A DNA stretch of 64,000 bases from Rhyzopertha dominica (Eukaryota > Arthropoda > Insecta > Coleoptera > Bostrichidae), in the NCBI GenBank assembly GCA_025024175.1, contig QCXZ01000001.1:15934001-15998000 (forward strand), given 5' to 3'. Numbering within the stretch: position 1 is the stretch's first letter; every line of letters starts with the position of its first letter. The notes under the pieces are model-generated. The model saw only the letters and a list, made by a program, of their open reading frames with translations. It searched no databases and was not told the origin of the DNA. Of the stretch, positions 58,430 through 64,000 are shown piece by piece. The translations under genes were made by a program, and so were the position numbers.

Positions 58430-58614
58430 TCTACAACGAAGCAATTGTTATTAAAAATATTATGTTGTGGAAAAAAGAGGGAAATAATTCATATATTATT
58501 AATAAACATACGACTGAAATTACCAAATTCAAGGTCAGTCGCATATCACAGGAAGAGAGGAAAACGTTTAATAGTTTGGGTGGCAAATACTCAAATACAA
58601 TACAAAAAACATAA
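58430..58614 (+). pseudogene. Coding remnant of unknown family
   Basis: One plus-strand frame runs open for about 60 codons with VIVYNEAIVIKNIMLWKKEG, KFKVSRISQEERKTF and LGGKYSNTIQKT, ending TAA. The composition looks protein-like and there is no start codon in frame. I do not recognise it. Confidence 0.25.
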
Positions 58615-59055
58615 AAAGTGACGACAATTTTTAACAGAATAAAATAAAAAATAAATTATAAATTTCTTATAAAAAATATTCTGCTAGGAACCTGTCAATT
58701 CTTGAAGACAAAGAAAATGCCTCTAAGATACATTGTTGTTTAGGTACAATTAACTATTACATTTTAATTGTTAATTATTTTAAAGTATTTTTTCAATATG
58801 GTTTAGTTCCAAGAAAATTAGGACAGGTATTCTTATAAGTTTTTGCAGTGCAATAAAATATTTTGCCACACAAGTATGCAATTCTGTATAATTCTGTAAA
58901 AAATATATATAACTTAATTTTATAGTAGGTAAAAATATAAAAATTAATATTGAACATATTTTAAACGATAGATAATTGCCGGATGTATATTAAATATTTT
59001 CTTGGGAAAACGGCAAGGGTGTTTGGGCTAAATTAAGAAATGGATTTTTTAACTT

Positions 59056-59095
59056 TGTCTATATTTCGAACCAAAATCGGCTCTTCCTCAGGACA
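59056..59095 (-). ncRNA. Hammerhead ribozyme core in the second PLE family
   Basis: On minus, 40 nt: stem I TGTC; core CTGAGGA (fits CUGANGA); one unpaired A; stem II GAGCC-GATTTT-GGTTC (five pairs, one G-U); GAA; stem III ATAT (self-complementary); H17 = A; stem I GACA, fully complementary to TGTC. The sequence differs from the 15.0 kb family at nearly every variable position while keeping all invariant ones and the same extra base before stem II. That is strong evidence of a conserved structure. Confidence 0.7.
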
Positions 59096-59389
59096 CTAAA
59101 ATTAAATACATAACTGGCACTTTTTATAATTAAACTTCTTAACACTTACTGTTAACTCCAAATATTAAAGGAAACAAAACGACGAAAACATATAACTTTG
59201 TAAAAGAATAAACTATTACAGAATGCCGTATGGCAAAACTGAATAAATAATTAAAAGGTGTCCAACCGTGAAATTGACAAAACTGACAAAATTTTTCGAC
59301 ATAATCAAGGATAGAGTTGTTGAACAAGCTTAAAATTCATGAGCGATTTATCAAGTATAAATATTATTCAAAAATTCTATATATAAATT

Positions 59390-59785
59390 TTAAGTTGTAT
59401 TATTTCTTCTTAGTTTAACATTGTCAATTTGAAGAAGTTGGCAATAAATAGAACTAAGATTTTGTATATCTGACCTTTTGTTAATAGAATTGGAATTTTG
59501 TTGTATATAACACATTTCTAAAAATAAACGTTTTGATTTATTAGCTTCTATGTCTAAAATTGCAGTATTTAGGAAACCAAAAGAATGTCCGGTACTAGAT
59601 GCATGCTGAGCTAAAGCACAACGATCTGGACGTAGACGAACATCACTACGATGTAGGTTCAGTCTGTGTTGTAAAGACTGCATGGTTTGTCCAACATAAA
59701 CAGAGGGGCAGTCCAGACATTCAACACAATAAATCACATTCATTTTTTTATTTTTGTCAATTTTATCTTTAACTTTTGAGAACAA
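59390..59785 (-). pseudogene. PLE GIY-YIG endonuclease domain
   Basis: Open frame with VIYCVECLDCPSVYVGQTMQ followed by L..R...H and a conserved C-terminal block with LAQHASSTGHSF and FLEMCYIQ. VIY...VYVGQT is the GIY-YIG motif, preceded by a CxxCxxC-like cluster typical of PLE endonucleases. The catalytic Arg (HRLNLHR) and a late Glu (LFLEMC) are present. The frame is intact over 131 codons, but the reverse transcriptase upstream is gone. Confidence 0.8.
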
Positions 59786-59925
59786 CTTTTTATTAGTTTT
59801 TATATAGTATTTTGCAATTTTTAAATTTTGAACTACGTTAAAATTTTTTATATTTTATATTGCATTATACTCATCCATGGTTTTTTGTATTTCTATAGGC
59901 GAATTAAAAATAGGTTTACATTAGT

Positions 59926-60449
59926 TTTGTAATTATATTAATTAATTATCGTTTTCAGGAATATTGAGCCGATTAAGCTGGGTTTATGGATACGGTATAA
60001 ATCATTTCAGTTACATCCAGTTCCTTTTATTGCGCCTATTGGGTATACCGTATAATTTGACAGGTCGTTCTGAAAATCAGGTTTAAGTAGCGACTCGCCA
60101 AAACATTTACTGGTTGTATATGCAGGCATATTAACCTGTCGTTCTTGTTGAGGCACCATATATATTGTTCAGAAATGCCTTCATTGTAGTAACTTTTGAA
60201 AGTATTTATAGGGAAAAAAAGGTAGGTGTATATTTGCCACGGCATACATATGTAAATTATGGGCTTACCTTAGCAAAGTTTTAGGCCTCTAACTGGTATA
60301 TAGCAGAAGAATTCAAATTACTAGAAAATTGTACAAAATAACCTCGTCTGAACGGTATGGCATTTAATAAATGTTAATGATTTAACTAAAAATGTGTATC
60401 CCTTTTTTAATAACAATGTAGAGCGGTTGTGATTGAATTTATCGGGAAT
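59926..60449. other. Non-coding spacer
   Basis: Nothing recognised between the PLE and the remnant cluster. Confidence 0.3.
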
Positions 60450-60788
60450 GCAGTACGAACTGCATCATCACGATGAAGTTCGTATTTATTGAAGCTGAAC
60501 CCGAAACTGATTAAAAACATTTGCCGTATTTGGATGATCGCAGAATGCAATTCTTACACACTTTAAGACGAAAAATATTATTATGTTGAAAGAAACTGTG
60601 ACGAATGTGCTCAACAAAAAAAGAAAAGAAGGCTACAGTCGGAGGACTTGAATTTTAAAACAGACTGGCTGTTACTACAGCGTAGTGTCAACACAGAAAA
60701 ATTGCGAATTCGGCAAGAAATTAAATTCGGCTGTTTGACCTCAAATAGTTTTATAGGGTATTCTGCTTCTACTTGTTTTTGTTTTTAA
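60450..60788 (+). pseudogene. Coding remnant A of a compact gene cluster
   Basis: Two plus-strand frames are protein-like. The first reads HLPYLDDRRMQFLHTLRR (about 60500-60570). After a frame change, 60567-60788 is open for 73 codons with VERNCDECAQQKKKRR, NFKTDWLLLQRS and IRQEIKFGC. It ends 30 bases before remnant B. Charged and Cys-containing, with no motif I can assign. No introns evident. Broken by one frameshift and at least one stop. Part of the 60.4-63.8 kb island, where a viral origin is suspected but unproven. Confidence 0.35.
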
Positions 60789-60818
60789 CAGCACTGCTGC
60801 AATAAGTCATTATTCTAA

Positions 60819-61120
60819 ATGGAGGTTGAGAGGTGCGTAATTATTTTTTGTATCATTTCAAATTTATAATATTGGTGTCGGCTGTCTCAGCAACTCAAGT
60901 TAAAGTAGTTGATGAAGGAGAGAACATTCCGCTTGTTGCTTGTAAAAATAACGTTTTCCCGACAGTTTAAAAAAATCATACGTGCTGCTTGTACCCGTAT
61001 CTCGAGTACGTCTATCAATCTAGTGCATATTTTATGTTTATCCTTGTCTCTTCATCCATTACCTACATGTTCAAAGCATTTTATTTATTGATGGTTCGTC
61101 ATCTCTGTGGACATATTTGA
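60819..61120 (+). pseudogene. Coding remnant B: small membrane protein
   Basis: ATG 60819 opens MEVERCVIIFCIISNL. The next frame continues IILVSAVSATQVKVVDEGEN and IPLVACKNNVFPTV, a stop at about 60969, then CCLYPYLEYVYQ, a clear hydrophobic span (AYFMFILVSSSITYMFKAFY) and TGA at 61118-61120. Layout: N-terminal hydrophobic segment, Cys-containing short ectodomain, second hydrophobic span. That suits a small viral or cellular membrane protein, and baculovirus/nudivirus small envelope proteins (for example the Ac68 type) are one idea to test. The end overlaps remnant C by 22 bases, tail to tail. Confidence 0.35.
61080..61089 (-). terminator. AATAAATAAA downstream of remnant C
   Basis: Poly(A) signal 10 bases past the minus-strand stop and embedded inside remnant B on the other strand. 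Such stop-proximal signals are common in compact viral genomes. Confidence 0.4.
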
Positions 61121-61487
61121 GCGCTCAAATCTGTCTCTAAAAAACAACGCTTTTCTGGCTTTTTCATAATTAAACGTGCTAAGAAAAGACGTGTATCCCC
61201 AAAGTCCTGATCTGTGTAGAGATTATGTCGAAATCTACGAGCACGTTGGCTGCGGGCGTTATAAAAAAGGACATCTGGAGGTGAAAGCCGCTTTCGCACT
61301 GGACGAACTACAATTTGTGTAACTTTTTATACACAACCAGTACCACATCAAGAATGCATTTAATTGCATTTAAGGCAAGTGGATATCCTCGTCGCGTCGA
61401 CGACATCCTCGATAATATATGAAACGTATTCTCTAACATGCAGGTTATTCTTATAGGAAGTGGAGAACCTCTAAAAACTATAAAATT
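61099..61487 (-). pseudogene. Coding remnant C, basic protein
   Basis: Minus strand. A first frame (about 61487-61310) includes GSPLPIRITCMLENTFHI and ALNAIKCILDVVLVVYKKLH. After a frame change near 61310 the frame reads VRPVRKRLSPPDVLF, RSQRARRFRHNLYTDQDFGD and FLARLIMKKPEKR, to TGA at 61099-61101. AATAAATAAA (minus, 61080-61089) lies 10 bases past the stop. Convergent overlap with remnant B is unusual for insect genes but normal in compact viral genomes. I do not recognise the family. Confidence 0.35.
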
Positions 61488-62429
61488 TCAATTATAGATC
61501 ATGCTGAGAATTTAACGATAAAAATAGAGCGATAGTTTAAATATTTATAGGATATAAGTGTTGATATCGGAAGGGTAATTTAATTTTAGTGGGTGGTCTA
61601 ATAAAGAGTAGTGTAACTATTTTTAATTCTTAATTCTTCGCGGATCATTTTGTATCATAAGGCACGAGTTTCCCAGGCAATCAGTTTTTTTTTTATCTTT
61701 ATCGGCAAGATTTCACTCTTGTGTTTTAGAACTTGCGTTGGATATCGATAATATTGTAGTTAATTATTAACACGTGCAATGTTATTAAATACTATATATA
61801 GGTAGATAATTTTCTCATATATGTTGTGTGTTTCATAATCGTTGATTTTAAATCGCCGCGAGTAAATAATTACACACAGCATTCTTGATTAATATGTATT
61901 AACGGTCGTACTATATGTAAATTTTTTTCGACCCGTTGACCCGTTATGGTTATATGGATAAATTGAGGCACTTAATCAGTTAAATAAGTATCTATTTTGT
62001 TTCAGTGTTTCTTCTTATTTTGAGATTTGTAAAAGATGTGATTCCCGTATACCAGTTCTAATTCCAACTCAACTGAGGTTTTACGTAGTAATATTCTAAA
62101 CTACTAAAATATTCTGACGTGGTAAATGTGATAAACATTTTTTTCCATAACCGATATGTATGACCATTGAGTATAACTAGAGTGCTAACCTTACGGACTT
62201 AACATGCCTACCGCGATATGGATATAAAGTTTTGTTTCTTGGATATAAAGTGTTTAGTAGCAAGCGTGCGTGAACTGTTATGCGACAGGTGGCGCACCGC
62301 TGTAAGTAGAAAACTGCACGCTTTTGCATTCCTAAAGTGGGACTCGTCATGTCATCATGTTACACCCTCACCTGCGTTGCCAGACATAGAGAATTGTCCC
62401 TACTCCTAGCTATTACCTATTTCTCATAT
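61488..62429. other. Gap within the remnant island
   Basis: No convincing coding frame. A 63-codon frame on plus at 62218-62409 lacks motifs. The area may hold remnants too decayed to see by eye. Confidence 0.25.
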
Positions 62430-62650
62430 AACGACACGGGATGTATTTATTAATTCATCTTTATGCAGGAAATCTGAAGTAGAAATGGAACTCCTCATAC
62501 CTTTTACAGATGAATCCTTGAGAAAAAATATTTTTCAAAATCACAGGTGCTCTTTGCATATTCATAAACTGTTCGCATTGTTTGTTGCAGAAAAGGCTTA
62601 AGATCTGCAGACTGCAGAATCTCTAATTTTATAAATATCGGTGCTGCCAT
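62430..62650 (-). pseudogene. Coding remnant D, start codon intact
   Basis: Minus-strand ATG at 62650 in a good context (CCACAAATGGCA) opens 48 codons: MAAPIFIKLEILQSADLKPF, then QQTMRTVYEYAK and CDFEKYFFSRIHL, then TAA at 62504-62506. A second frame with SSISTSDFLHKDELIN continues to about 62430, suggesting a frameshift rather than a true end. A GTAAAA just before the stop could be read as a splice donor, which is the main alternative (a first exon). Lies 60 bases after remnant E on the same strand. Family unknown. Confidence 0.35.
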
Positions 62651-62709
62651 TTGTGGCTAACGACAACACTATAAGTACTTGAAATATTTTGGTAGAAAAG
62701 GATCTGTTG

Positions 62710-62952
62710 TTATGCTGTAAGCCAGAAGCTCTGGCACACTGTGTTATCCTCGTTTCGGTCGTTAATACAATTATTATCTGCGACTGACGATGACTGAATG
62801 AGTGAATACCTATAAACCTCTGTACTAGAAGGACTCATATGAATATCTATTGGAGATTCCCCAACTTCAATAAATGAGTGTTTCAAACGTTCATAAAGGT
62901 GTCTGGTGATTTGTTCACCAAATTGTAGGTACAATATAGTATAATTCGCGTT
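62710..62952 (-). pseudogene. Coding remnant E
   Basis: Minus-strand open frame with LYLQFGEQITRHLYERLKHS, FIEVGESPIDIHMSPSSTE and a Ser/Asn-rich end, stopping at TAA 62710-62712. The first codons may extend to about 62952 (after CCATAG), with no clear Met. Only 60 bases separate it from remnant D. Splicing before VYRYS cannot be excluded but the donors are poor. No family recognised. Confidence 0.3.
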
Positions 62953-63048
62953 CCAAATCTATGGTGTTGCCACTACTGATTGTCAAAAAATGAAAGGAAA
63001 AGAAGTATTAATGGTTTGCCAAACGATAAATATTACTATTTTTTGCAG

Positions 63049-63838
63049 TTGTCGAAAACAAAAATAATATCTATATTAATGACAATGCTAAGTGTCACAA
63101 CTTTATGAAATGTGAAATTTACTTGTTCAAAGCGGTTTATGATGCTTAAACCACAACCCAGTAGGAGGTAAACCCTAAATCAATCTTTACGGAGGTAACT
63201 ATGTAACACCGTATTTAAGATGAATGGAGGATACATCAGTACTTGCAGCATCCGGATTATTTAAATTCGCATAGCCACATAGCGATTTTGGAATTAGTTT
63301 AATTTCGGTTGAAGGTTCTATAATTTACAAGAATTACTATCGTCTATGTATATCTTTGGAAACATATAATCGTGTACATTGTAGAGTGATAAATGAATGG
63401 GAAAAAAAAACATTGGATACTATGAGAGACCACGAAGCAGGAAGCGCTATTATGATTTACGATATATTTTGCGCATACTGCTGCTAAGGAGGCAAACCAC
63501 ACGTGTTAAAAATATATACATAGAGGATCCTCAAATAATATGGAGTCTGAAATTTAGTAGATGGGTTTTGGCTAAGTATTAAAATGTTTGGAATAAAATG
63601 CAATATTATAAATGGGGATGAAGACAGTAGTACATACAAGAAAATTATTGAAACTAGACCTTACAAAAACTTCACAGTTGAAAAATTGAATGTAGAAATC
63701 ATTTACTCAGATATTTTTTCAATAAATTTAACGAGCGCTACTTCATATCCTTTGCAGAACCGAAAATTATTAGACCAAAATATGGATCTTATGAGAAAAG
63801 ATATAAAACTGGCAATGAAATATACAGAAAAAAATTAA
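63049..63838 (+). pseudogene. Coding remnant F, long but split into five frames
   Basis: Plus-strand segments follow one another in different frames: 63051-63149 (NAKCHNFMKCEIYLFKAVYD); about 63222-63302 (QYLQHPDYLNSHSHIAILEL); about 63303-63489 (YYRLCISLETYNRVHC, MRDHEAGSAIMIYDIFCAYC); about 63490-63582 (EDPQIIWSLKFSRWVLAKY); and 63584-63838 (KIIETRPYKNFTVEKLNVEI, LMRKDIKLAMKYTEKN). Segments abut within a few bases and all are Lys/Asn/Ile-rich, so I read them as one A+T-rich gene of roughly 240 codons with four or more frameshifts. Compact DNA-virus core genes are the first families to test. I make no firm assignment. Confidence 0.4.
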
Positions 63839-64000
63839 GCTCAAGCCCTAATTCATGAACATCAAGATAATTTGATGATAGCAGTTAATTTTTAGTATAT
63901 TTTTGTCAATAAAAAAGAATGAACATATTATTTTACAGCAGTTAAATAAAAGATTCTAAAAACAAATACAAATACGCTCGACGCTTGTAATTTGACGTTT
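63839..64000. other. Window end, no gene seen
   Basis: A+T-rich DNA after remnant F. The island may continue beyond the window. Confidence 0.3.

Larger units (their letters stand above)
59030..59925 (-). mobile_element. Second Penelope-like element family, 5'-truncated
   Basis: Minus-strand PLE consisting of the RT-endonuclease linker (from about 59925, with one stop), the GIY-YIG endonuclease and a 3' non-coding region with a hammerhead. Its protein and 3' region are clearly different from the 14.9 kb family. Similarity fades near 59925 (no RT core) and near 59030. Confidence 0.75.

Overview
This is eukaryotic, strongly A+T-rich genomic DNA, most likely from an insect. It has introns with GT/AG borders, TATCGATA (DREF-type) promoter DNA, AATAAA signals, and dense decayed transposons: jockey/CR1/RTE-type LINEs, Penelope-like elements, pogo, hAT-type MITEs and a foldback element. 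A few single N bases point to a draft assembly. I cannot name the species. Most of the window is intron or intergenic DNA, and genuine host coding sequence is sparse.

Layout. 0-2.2 kb holds the last two exons of a plus-strand gene with a C-terminal PHR-like fold. 2.3-3.4 kb is a minus-strand LINE remnant. 7.7-9.3 kb looks like a divergent promoter: a short minus-strand spliced transcript (25 codons if spliced as I propose) and a plus-strand first coding exon followed by a very long intron. 14.95-16.64 kb is an inverted pair of Penelope-like elements (PLEs) inside one 12-bp target-site duplication, followed by an old minus-strand reverse transcriptase remnant. 19.6-23.0 kb is a frameshifted CR1/Kiri-like LINE with a (CTAT)n tail. 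23.6-25.5 kb is a foldback-like element built of 144-bp repeats. 26-50 kb is mainly non-coding with MITEs, including a hAT-like MITE nested in another TIR element and present in two copies, a THAP-domain remnant, and a second short PLE copy. 51.8-52.0 kb has a tRNA-Thr(AGT)-like sequence beside a rearranged duplicate. 54.1-55.4 kb is an internally deleted pogo-like transposon. 59.0-59.9 kb is a PLE of another family.

Two things stand out. (1) The non-coding parts of two unrelated PLE families carry intact-looking minimal type-I hammerhead ribozyme cores (three good copies, one mutated). (2) From about 60.4 to 63.84 kb there is a dense run of at least six A+T-rich coding remnants on both strands, without evident introns, separated by tens of bases or overlapping tail-to-tail, and all broken by stops or frameshifts. 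That density is unlike the rest of the window and fits a decayed insertion of a large DNA virus (nudivirus-like is the first hypothesis) or another compact mobile genome. The family assignment is unproven.
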